Assembly (NCBI GenBank): GCA_023269455.1
Contig: JAHFTG010000159.1
Coordinates: 1-5,633 of the forward strand
Origin: Opitutaceae bacterium
Lineage (GTDB): Bacteria; Verrucomicrobiota; Verrucomicrobiia; Opitutales; Opitutaceae
Length of the DNA stretch: 5,633 nucleotides
Direction of reading: 5' to 3'
A program made the translations under genes and the position numbers. This document shows positions 1 through 5,140 of this stretch, piece by piece; the stretch's first letter is position 1, and every line of letters starts with the position of its first letter. The notes beneath the pieces are model-generated. The model saw only the letters and a list, made by a program, of their open reading frames with translations. It searched no databases and was not told the origin of the DNA.

Positions 1-1106
1 GACGAGAGCATCTTGGGTTTGTCGTCGGTGACTTGCACGACGTCCTCGATGCGGCAGCCGCCGAGGCCGGGATAATACAGGCCGGGCTCGACGGTGACGA
101 CGGAGCCTTTTTTGAGGATGTAATCGACGGCGGAGAGGCGCGGGGCTTCGTGGACCTGAAGCCCGAGGCCGTGGCCGGTGCCGTGGAAAAAGCCGACGGA
201 ACCTTGCGGCGTGTGCTTGGTTTCGTAGCCGTGGCGGGCGAAGACATCGAGGCACTGCTGGTGAACGCTGCGGCCGTTGACGCCGGTGCGGATGACGTGG
301 AGCGCGGCGAGCTGCGCGGTGCGGACGGCGGCGACGAGGTTGTGCTGGGCCTCGCTGGCGCGGCCTTTGAGAAAGGTGCGCGTCATGTCGCCGTGATAGC
401 CGGTGGCGGTGACGCGGGGGAAAACGTCCACGATGATGAGTTCGTTGGCGCGGAGCGGGCCGTGTCCGCGTTCGTGCGGGTCGCAGGCCTGGTCGCCACC
501 GGCGGCGATGGTGTCGATGGAGAGCGCGCCCGCTTCGAGGCAGGCGATCTCGATGGCGGTTTTTAGGGTTTCGGACGTGAGCGGGCGACCGCCGTAGATG
601 AGTTTTCCGGATTTTATTTTGCTGGCGCGGAGGACTTTTTCGGCGGTGCCGATGCCGAGGGCGCTGCAACGGTTGCCTTCGCGCAGGGCGGCGGCTTCGG
701 TGGCGGTCTTGATTTCGCGTTCCGGGAAAAGTGCGGAGACGGGCGTGATCGTGAGGCCGAGCGCGCGCAGGCGATCACAGAGGCCGGAGGGGAAATCGTC
801 GGAGACCGTGAAGGAGGCGCGCTTATAATGGCAGGCGAGAAGGGTGATGACCTCGGCGGCACCGACTTTGGCGTCGGGGTGTTGGGCGCGGGCTTTTTTT
901 AGCCAGGGCTCCAGGGGGAGGACGATGTCGAAGCCGGAGGATTTGCGGGCGCGGCCGAATTCGAGGGCGTTGAGGACGGCGATTTTTTTGCGACCGATGC
1001 CGAGGGCGATGAACGGGTCGGGCGCGTTGAAGCGGCCGAAATAGAGCATGTCGGCGCTGCGGGCGGTGTCGGCGTAGAGGAGGAGGGCGGTATCGGTGCG
1101 GGCCAC
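1..1106 (-). CDS. M24 family metallopeptidase (Xaa-Pro aminopeptidase/prolidase-like), C-terminus cut by window edge
   Basis: This is a probable cytoplasmic dinuclear-metal peptidase that removes N-terminal residues before proline or splits Xaa-Pro dipeptides. I translated the minus strand by hand: the frame is open for 368 codons from a GTG at 1106 to the left edge. The N-terminal half (about residues 1-135) looks like the creatinase-type N-domain. The C-terminal half is the pita-bread catalytic domain with all five expected metal ligands: Asp227 (IIVDVFPR), Asp240 (YHGDMTRTF), His312 (GTGHGLGLQVHE), Glu340 (VTVEPGLYYPG) and Glu354 (CRIEDVV). His319 fits the substrate-binding histidine. Only a short C-terminal tail should be missing. 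The start is uncertain. No in-frame ATG lies before residue 20, and the frame stays open upstream across the start of the divergent lipoprotein gene. GTG 1106 is the simplest choice, but it has no clear ribosome binding site. Exact substrate specificity cannot be read from the sequence. Confidence 0.9.
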   Translation of the reverse strand, partial: MARTDTALLLYADTARSADMLYFGRFNAPDPFIALGIGRKKIAVLNALEFGRARKSSGFDIVLPLEPWLKKARAQHPDAKVGAAEVITLLACHYKRASFTVSDDFPSGLCDRLRALGLTITPVSALFPEREIKTATEAAALREGNRCSALGIGTAEKVLRASKIKSGKLIYGGRPLTSETLKTAIEIACLEAGALSIDTIAAGGDQACDPHERGHGPLRANELIIVDVFPRVTATGYHGDMTRTFLKGRASEAQHNLVAAVRTAQLAALHVIRTGVNGRSVHQQCLDVFARHGYETKHTPQGSVGFFHGTGHGLGLQVHEAPRLSAVDYILKKGSVVTVEPGLYYPGLGGCRIEDVVQVTDDKPKMLS

Positions 1107-1149
1107 GATGAAGTTGTGTTTGGCGGACGGATGACTACTCAGCCTGTCC

Positions 1150-1689
1150 GTGAAAAACGCAAATCCGGTTTCGTCGCTTCTTCGTCTGCTCGCGGTCTCC
1201 GCAGCTTTGCTCGTCGTCACGGGCTGCGGGCGTGGTGATGCGCCGCAGACGCAGGCGGCCCTGAAGACGATCGAGGATTATTTTGCGATCAAGGTGGGCG
1301 ACCAGACGGTGCAGATGGAACTCGCAGTGGGCATGGACGAGATGCAGCACGGGCTCATGGGGCGGCGCGACCTGAAGACGGAGCAGGGGATGATCTTCGT
1401 TTACGACAAGCCGCAGCAGCAGAGTTTCTGGATGCGCGATACGCCGACGCCGCTGGATGTAGGTTTTTTTGACGAGGCGGGGGTGCTGGCGGAGGTTTAC
1501 CCGATGTATCCGTTCGACGAGACGCCGGTGCGTTCGCGGAGTCTGGCGCTTAAGTTTGCCTTGGAGATGAACCAAGGATGGTTCGCGGCGCACGGGGTGA
1601 AACCGGGCGCCAAGCTGGACATGAAAGCGCTGGCGGCGGCGTTGAAGGCGCGCGGACTCGACCCGACGGCTTACACTGGCGCAGAGTAA
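1150..1689 (+). CDS. DUF192 family lipoprotein
   Basis: This 179-residue protein is probably membrane-anchored and of unknown biochemical function. Residues 8-25 form a hydrophobic signal segment ending in a lipobox (Val23-Thr24-Gly25-Cys26), so lipidation at Cys26 and export are expected. The rest matches the DUF192 pattern: HGLMGRRDL (67-75), GMIFVYDKPQQQSFWMRDT (80-98), a segment with PLDVGFFD (101-108), and a C-terminal ALEMNQGWFAAHGVKPGAKL stretch (137-156). DUF192 proteins are about this size and are often secreted, but I know of no settled role. The start is GTG. A TGA lies in frame at 1132, so only CTG 1144 or GTG 1150 can begin the gene, and GTG gives a normal signal peptide. No strong Shine-Dalgarno is visible. 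The gene is divergent from the M24 peptidase, with about 43 bp between starts, and it ends 3 bp from the convergent gene that follows. Confidence 0.88.
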   Translation: MKNANPVSSLLRLLAVSAALLVVTGCGRGDAPQTQAALKTIEDYFAIKVGDQTVQMELAVGMDEMQHGLMGRRDLKTEQGMIFVYDKPQQQSFWMRDTPTPLDVGFFDEAGVLAEVYPMYPFDETPVRSRSLALKFALEMNQGWFAAHGVKPGAKLDMKALAAALKARGLDPTAYTGAE

Positions 1690-1698
1690 AGCTTACTC
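1684..1698. repeat. Perfect inverted repeat carrying both convergent stop codons
   Basis: The sequence GAGTAA-AGC-TTACTC is a perfect 6-bp inverted repeat with a 3-nt spacer. The left arm is the Glu-stop end of the DUF192 gene, and the right arm is the Glu-stop end of the facing gene read on the other strand. It could act as a weak bidirectional hairpin, but the stem is short, has only two G-C pairs, and has no U-tract, so a terminator role is not shown. Confidence 0.5.
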
Positions 1699-2169
1699 CA
1701 GCCGACCGCGGCGGGCGTCTTTGCCCTTGGCCTGGTCGGTGGGGATTTCGTTGTCGGTCTTGAGCATCAGCACGGGCGTCTTGGTTTTGATGAAGACGCC
1801 GGCTTCCTTGAAGTGCTTGGCGGGGAGGTTTTCGAGGGCTTCGCCGACGGTTTTGGCGGGCATGAGGCGGCCTTTTTTCGTCGTGTTGAATTCGTAAACG
1901 GCTTTGAAAATGCGTTCCTGCGAAGTGAGGACGCTTTCGTTTTCGGGGATCTGGAGCACCCAGCCGACGAAGTCGTTGCCTTCGGGGAGGCGGCCTTCGG
2001 GGTCGGAGATAAGGATGACGAACTGTTTTTTGACGGCGGGTGGCTTCTCTTCATCGACCTCGGGTTGGGCGATGATGTTCATCTCCTCGACGATCTGGCG
2101 GAGGAGCGCGGGCTCGATCTCGTTTTTCTTGAGGATTTCAGCTACCTTGTTGACGTCGATTTTCGGCAT
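1693..2169 (-). CDS. Conserved-looking protein of unknown function
   Basis: I do not recognise a named family. From ATG 2169 the product is 158 residues, hydrophilic, with no signal peptide or membrane segment, so it is probably cytoplasmic. The N-terminal ~30 residues (MPKIDVNKVAEILKKNE...) look like a helical pair. A Pro/Glu/Lys-rich linker follows around 36-48. Then comes a compact alpha/beta-looking domain with KKQFVILISDPEGRLP, DFVGWVLQIPE, RIFKAVYEFNTTKKGR, a KTVGEALENLP helix, and VFIKTKTPVLMLKTDNEIP. The tail is charged (GKDARRGRLE). The frame is open upstream to a GTG at 2205, with an AGGGGA just before it that resembles a ribosome binding site, which would add 12 residues. I prefer ATG 2169 because the natural-looking helix begins there. 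Codon use (mostly C-ending) matches the other minus-strand genes, supporting real coding. The gene is divergent from the Nudix gene. Confidence 0.75.
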   Translation of the reverse strand: MPKIDVNKVAEILKKNEIEPALLRQIVEEMNIIAQPEVDEEKPPAVKKQFVILISDPEGRLPEGNDFVGWVLQIPENESVLTSQERIFKAVYEFNTTKKGRLMPAKTVGEALENLPAKHFKEAGVFIKTKTPVLMLKTDNEIPTDQAKGKDARRGRLE

Positions 2170-2186
2170 GGAACTTTGGGTCGGTT

Positions 2187-2192
2187 TTGACA
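2187..2192 (+). promoter_or_regulatory. Candidate -35 box upstream of the Nudix gene
   Basis: A perfect TTGACA hexamer lies 39 bp before the Nudix ATG, in the short divergent gap. No good -10 hexamer stands 16-18 bp downstream (the region is CCCCTG), so the assignment rests on the -35 match and position alone. Confidence 0.25.
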
Positions 2193-2204
2193 CACGAAAG
2201 GGCA

Positions 2205-2220
2205 CGCTTCCCCTGAAGCG
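2205..2220. repeat. Perfect inverted repeat (hairpin or operator) in the divergent intergenic region
   Basis: CGCTTC-CCCT-GAAGCG is a perfect 6-bp inverted repeat with a 4-nt loop, ending 11 bp before the Nudix ATG. It would fold in the Nudix 5' leader as RNA, or could be a dyad operator serving both divergent genes. On the minus strand it also covers the AGGGGA in front of the alternative GTG start of the facing gene. Confidence 0.45.
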
Positions 2221-2231
2221 ACAACAAAAAC

Positions 2232-2771
2232 ATGGACACGGTTCTAAAAGCGCAGCGAGACGACGAGGTGTTTGACGTGGTCGATGACCGGGACGCGGTC
2301 ATCGGGCAGGCCACGCGCAAGGAAGTCCATGCGAGGCGGCTGTGGCACCGGGCGGTTCATGCACTGGTGGTTGGCCCGGATGGGCGGGTGTTTTTGCAGA
2401 AACGCTCGATGCTGAAGGACACCTCGCCGGGGTGCTGGGATTCGTCGTGCTCGGGGCACGTGGACAGCGGCGAGAGTTATGAGACGGCGGTGGTGCGCGA
2501 GCTGGCGGAGGAGATCGGCCTCACGGTGATACCAGAGCACGGGCTGCGGGCGCTCTTCAAGGTGGAGGCGCGCAAGGAGACGGGCTGGGAATTCGTGTGG
2601 GTTTACCGGCTGGAGAGCGAAGGGCCGTTTACGCTGCACCCGGCGGAGGTGGCGGACGGCGCGTGGTTCACCGTGGACGAAATCGCACGGGGGATCGCGG
2701 AGCGGCCGGATGAGTTTACGCGGGCGTTTAAGTTTATCTGGAAGGGCCGGGCCGGGCTGGTTTCGAGATAA
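2232..2771 (+). CDS. Nudix hydrolase, IDI/YfcD-like
   Basis: This 179-residue cytoplasmic Nudix-fold protein probably hydrolyses a nucleoside-diphosphate-linked substrate. A complete Nudix box (GX5EX7REUXEEXGU) is visible at residues 75-97: Gly75, Glu81, then RELAEEIGL with the metal-binding glutamates at 90, 93 and 94. The N-terminus (FDVVDDRDAVIGQATRKEVHA, LWHRAVHALVV) and the LQKRSMLKDTSPGCWD segment before the box place it in the branch that includes isopentenyl-diphosphate isomerase type 1 and the E. coli YfcD group. Such proteins are often labelled isomerase automatically. However, the catalytic cysteine of the isomerase (SVCGH in E. coli) aligns with Ser74 here (SCSGH), with the only nearby Cys one residue earlier. 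A hydrolase is therefore more likely than an isomerase. The start is ATG with an A-rich leader and no clear Shine-Dalgarno. The 3' end overlaps the facing gene by 38 bp. Confidence 0.92.
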   Translation: MDTVLKAQRDDEVFDVVDDRDAVIGQATRKEVHARRLWHRAVHALVVGPDGRVFLQKRSMLKDTSPGCWDSSCSGHVDSGESYETAVVRELAEEIGLTVIPEHGLRALFKVEARKETGWEFVWVYRLESEGPFTLHPAEVADGAWFTVDEIARGIAERPDEFTRAFKFIWKGRAGLVSR

Positions 2772-3018
2772 AAACGGGTTTGTTGCGCAGGGTTTCGATT
2801 TCGGCGAACTGCTTGGGCGAGATGAGGCGGCGGGGGACGCGGCGGCTGGCTTCGTCGTGGAGCTTGTCCCAGTCTTTTTCGGTGGGCGGGTGGGTTTCCC
2901 ACGAGGTGTGGTGACCCTGCTTGCGCGTCCACTCGGCTTTGCCGCCGTGGATGCGCACACAGATCTGATATTTTCCTTCTTCAGGGGATTTTTCCCACCA
3001 GCCGAACTCCATCGCCAT
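2734..3018 (-). CDS. Small Trp-rich protein of unknown function
   Basis: This 94-residue protein is probably cytoplasmic: there is no signal peptide or membrane segment. I do not recognise the family. The N-terminal half is aromatic and looks constrained: MEFGWWEKSPEEGKYQICV, then a HGGKAEWTRKQGHH segment and SWETHPPTEKDWDKLHDEA, with five tryptophans and a histidine cluster. The second half is basic (RRVPRRLISPKQFAEIETLRNK). This composition is not what a random antisense frame gives, and the codons follow the minus-strand C-ending bias, so I consider it a real gene. The start is ATG 3018, with a second ATG two codons on at 3012, and no clear ribosome binding site before either. The last 38 bp overlap the end of the Nudix gene tail to tail. 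No function can be assigned. Confidence 0.72.
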   Translation of the reverse strand: MAMEFGWWEKSPEEGKYQICVRIHGGKAEWTRKQGHHTSWETHPPTEKDWDKLHDEASRRVPRRLISPKQFAEIETLRNKPVFISKPARPGPSR

Positions 3019-3123
3019 AGGGGAATGAACAAAGGTGGCTGGCGAGGGTTCGGCGAGCGGAAACGGCAGACGGGCGGATGGAGATGGGCTTGTCGCCGCG
3101 AGAAATCGGTGCGGGGATGGGGC

Positions 3124-3858
3124 GTGCGGTCATTTTTTATTACGGGTTTCGCGATGCTGGTTTTATCGTGGGGGGCTTCGGCGCGCGCGGATTTTGCGGA
3201 TGATCTGGCGCGGATTCATTTGGAGTCCATCGGCGGGAAACAGCGTTTGCTGGCGTTGAAAAGCCTGCGGGCGAGCGGCGTAACGAAAATAGAGGGCGAG
3301 TCGCTGAGCTTTGTGTCGTGGGCGGCGCGGCCGAATCTCGTGCGGACGGAGACGACGTCGAAGGGGCGCGTGGTCACTCAGGGCTACGACGGGGTGAATC
3401 CACCGTGGATGGTGGACTCGAAGACGAACCACGTGCGCGAAATGGGCGCGGTGGCGGCGCGGGTGTTTAGCGCCGACGCGGACTTCGATGATCCGCTCGT
3501 TCTGCGGGGCAAGCGGATGATCGCGGTGGATTACGCGGGCGAGACCGAGATCGACGGGGTGGCGGTGTTCAAGCTGCTGGTGACGCAAAACCTCACCGAG
3601 TCGTCGTTTCTCTACCTGGATCACTCGACCTATTTCATCATCAGGCGCGATGTGGTGAAGCCGGGAGCGAAGGGGCCGGTGACGATTGAAACGCACTACG
3701 CCGACTTCAGTCCGGTGAATGGCGTGATGCTGCCGCATCGCATCATCGAAAAGGCGGACGGGGTGCTGCGGTATGAAACGGTGCTGGAGACGATCGAGGC
3801 GAATCCGGCGATCATGCCTGGCTTGTTTTCCAAGCCGGTCGTGACGGCGAAGCCTTAG
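3124..3858 (+). CDS. Exported LolA-like (outer-membrane lipoprotein-sorting-like) protein
   Basis: From GTG 3124 this is a 244-residue secreted protein, probably periplasmic. Residues 1-22 form a compact Sec signal peptide: one Arg, a hydrophobic core (FFITGFAMLVLSW), and a cleavage site after Ala-Arg-Ala. The mature part begins with DLARIHLESIGGKQRLLALKSL. It continues with a run of alternating strands (WAARPNLVRTET, GRVVTQGYDGVNPPWMV, KRMIAVDYAGETEIDGVAVFKLLV, FLYLDHSTYFIIRRD), and ends with THYADFSPVNGVMLPHRII. This order (a GG-containing first helix, a strand with the modified polypeptide, a YLD strand, then a final D(F/Y)xxVxGxxxPxxI motif) is typical of proteins annotated as outer-membrane lipoprotein-sorting proteins of the LolA/LppX-like fold. 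Lipid or lipoprotein handling is inferred from that resemblance. The start is uncertain. GTG 3109 (5 residues longer) is also reasonable, and ATG 3025 would give a long basic N-terminus and sits only 6 bp from the divergent gene. Confidence 0.8.
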   Translation: MRSFFITGFAMLVLSWGASARADFADDLARIHLESIGGKQRLLALKSLRASGVTKIEGESLSFVSWAARPNLVRTETTSKGRVVTQGYDGVNPPWMVDSKTNHVREMGAVAARVFSADADFDDPLVLRGKRMIAVDYAGETEIDGVAVFKLLVTQNLTESSFLYLDHSTYFIIRRDVVKPGAKGPVTIETHYADFSPVNGVMLPHRIIEKADGVLRYETVLETIEANPAIMPGLFSKPVVTAKP

Positions 3859-3868
3859 CCGCAACGAT

Positions 3869-4558
3869 TCAGTGCGTGCCGAACAGCGTGGACAGGCCTC
3901 CGGAGAGGAAGCCGCCGACGTCGAGCTTGGTGTAGCCCGCAGGCGGCTGGAAAACACTGTCGGCGACGGATTGTTTTTCGAGGGAAACGACATCCATGCG
4001 GAAGTTCGCGGCGCCGTCGGCATCTCGACCGATGATGCGCAGAGGAAGGCCGCCTTGGGTGATGAGGTCGCGCTCGGGAGTGTTGCGCGCGAGGGATTGA
4101 AAAGCGGTGGCGGCGCGCGGTGAAGCGAGGCCTGCGGCGGCCCAGATTTCGGTGGTGCCGTCTTTGTCTTTGGCGATGTATTTGACGCACGGCTGGCCAA
4201 GCAAAACGGCGGTTTCGGTCGTCTTGCGCAGCATGGCCTGGCTTTGGGTGCGGCGGGCGTCGGCCAGTTTGGCGACGGCTTCGGTGACGGGCATCGTGGC
4301 GTAGAGCGGTTGTCCAGGTATGAGCAGGGAAACCTCGCTGCGGGCGAAGTCGGAGAGCGCGACGATTGTGGTGTTGGTGTCGGAGGGAATCTCCACGCGC
4401 ATGAAATCGGATTTCATCGCGCCGGAGATGAGCCGCGTGCCGTCGGCGTCCTGGATGCGCAGGGTGAAGCGGCCTTCGAAGCCGCGGTTGGCCGCTTGGA
4501 GAGGAAAGGCGGCGAGCAGCATCAGGCAAACGACGAACGCGGGCAGGAGTTTTGGCAC
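3869..4558 (-). CDS. Secreted DUF4412-like protein
   Basis: This 229-residue exported protein has unknown function. A signal peptide covers residues 1-22 (hydrophobic LLPAFVVCLMLLAAFPL, with cleavage after Leu-Gln-Ala). The mature part is beta-rich: FEGRFTLRIQDADG, a MKSDFMRVEIP strand, SEVSLLIPGQPLYATMPV, then TAVLLGQPCVKYIAKDKDG and TEIWAAAGL. It ends with a strand (FRMDVVSLEKQSV) and an FQPPAGYTKLD motif. That order (a strand reporting a modified state, the 'Y..MP' segment, the 'G.pc.ky' strand, and a final 'F.pPaGY' motif) is what I associate with DUF4412 periplasmic proteins, so the family call is moderately firm. The start is GTG 4558. A TAA lies in frame three codons upstream, so no earlier start is possible. 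Its stop lies 10 bp from that of the facing LolA-like gene. Both are secreted proteins with beta-sheet folds, so a shared envelope role is possible but unproven. Confidence 0.82.
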   Translation of the reverse strand: MPKLLPAFVVCLMLLAAFPLQAANRGFEGRFTLRIQDADGTRLISGAMKSDFMRVEIPSDTNTTIVALSDFARSEVSLLIPGQPLYATMPVTEAVAKLADARRTQSQAMLRKTTETAVLLGQPCVKYIAKDKDGTTEIWAAAGLASPRAATAFQSLARNTPERDLITQGGLPLRIIGRDADGAANFRMDVVSLEKQSVADSVFQPPAGYTKLDVGGFLSGGLSTLFGTH

Positions 4559-4590
4559 GGAAGGGAGTTAACGGCGGGCGTGGAGATGTC

Positions 4591-4613
4591 GCAAGGGGTG
4601 TTTCGACACTTGC
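4591..4613. repeat. Imperfect hairpin with TTCG loop in the divergent gap before the DUF386 gene
   Basis: Arms GCAA...TTGC and GTGT...ACAC enclose a TTCG loop, with a three-base GGG bulge on the left side. It lies between the divergent DUF4412 and DUF386 starts. The closing pair is T-A rather than C-G and there is no U-tract, so it is a weak candidate for a leader structure or operator. Confidence 0.3.
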
Positions 4614-4634
4614 CAGCGTGCGGCGCGGCGGGTT

Positions 4635-4638
4635 GGAG
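4635..4638 (+). promoter_or_regulatory. Ribosome binding site of the DUF386 gene
   Basis: GGAG stands 7 nt before ATG 4646. It fixes this start even though the frame stays open far upstream, and it is the clearest Shine-Dalgarno in the window. Confidence 0.65.
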
Positions 4639-4645
4639 TCACGGC

Positions 4646-5140
4646 ATGGCTCTTTTTGGATCACCGGAAACCTTGCGCGCGCAACTCGCCACGACACCGT
4701 CGTTTGAGCGCGCGTTTGCCTATGTGGAGGAATGCTTGCGACCGGGTTCGGCCGCGAATCAGCGTCTGCAGGCGGTGAAGGCGGGCGACACGGAGCGCGT
4801 TGAACTGGGCGGCGGGGTATTCGCGTTGGAGCAGGCGTATGACTCGAAGCCTCGGGCGGCCGGCCGGTGGGAATCGCACTACGCCTACATCGATGTGCAG
4901 CTGATCGTGACCGGCGAGGAACTGATGGAAGTGACCGATGTGAAACGCTTGGAAATCGCGGAGGACTTCACGCCGGCGAAGGATCTTTTGTTTTATCAGC
5001 CGTTTGACGACGGCTCGGTGTTGCGGATGAAGGCGGGCGAGGCGGCGGTGTTTTTTCCGGTGGACGCGCACAAGCCGTCGCTGGCGGTCGGCTCGCCTTC
5101 GCTGGTTCGCAAAACGGTCGTGAAAGTCCCCGTCGCTTGA
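4646..5140 (+). CDS. YhcH/YjgK/YiaL family protein (DUF386)
   Basis: This 164-residue soluble protein belongs to the beta-barrel YhcH/YjgK/YiaL family. Members are often found with sialic acid or other sugar catabolism genes, though the reaction is poorly settled. Family hallmarks are visible: a GGGVFALEQAYDSKP strand pair (55-69), the ESHYAYIDVQLIVTGEELM signature (76-94) with Glu76 and His78, the KDLLFYQPF segment (112-120), and the AVFFPVDAHKPSLA motif (134-147) with His142, followed by KTVVKVPV at the C-terminus. Glu76, His78 and His142 are the probable metal-site residues. The length is slightly above the usual ~150 because of a longer N-terminus. ATG 4646 is supported by a GGAG. The usual sugar-catabolism neighbours are absent. 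Instead the gene runs straight into rlmJ with a 2-bp overlap, so the two are probably cotranscribed. Confidence 0.92.
   Translation: MALFGSPETLRAQLATTPSFERAFAYVEECLRPGSAANQRLQAVKAGDTERVELGGGVFALEQAYDSKPRAAGRWESHYAYIDVQLIVTGEELMEVTDVKRLEIAEDFTPAKDLLFYQPFDDGSVLRMKAGEAAVFFPVDAHKPSLAVGSPSLVRKTVVKVPVA

Noticed and set aside
33..566. Plus-strand open frame of 177 codons antisense to the M24 gene
   Set aside because: It lies opposite a gene with all five M24 metal ligands. The Ala/Gly/Asp/Val-rich product is what the complement of C-ending codons yields.
1131..1239. ATG 1131 as start of the DUF192 gene or of a small upstream gene
   Set aside because: It is out of frame with the lipoprotein and its frame closes after about 35 codons, with a Ser/Arg-rich product. 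It might be an upstream open frame but nothing supports it.
2244..3032. Minus-strand open frame of 262 codons across the Nudix gene
   Set aside because: Arg/Pro/His-rich product with no motifs, opposite a complete Nudix box.
2710..3123. Upstream extension of the LolA-like frame, including ATG 3025
   Set aside because: It runs antisense to the Trp-rich gene and would bury the signal peptide behind a long basic N-terminus; AGGGGA directly abuts ATG 3025, too close to serve as a ribosome binding site.
3163..4200. Minus-strand open frame of 345 codons
   Set aside because: Shadow of the LolA-like and DUF4412-like genes: low-complexity Arg/Pro/Ser/His composition and no domain pattern.
4244..4645. 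Upstream extension of the DUF386 frame
   Set aside because: This part is antisense to the DUF4412-like gene; family homology and the GGAG ribosome binding site point to ATG 4646.
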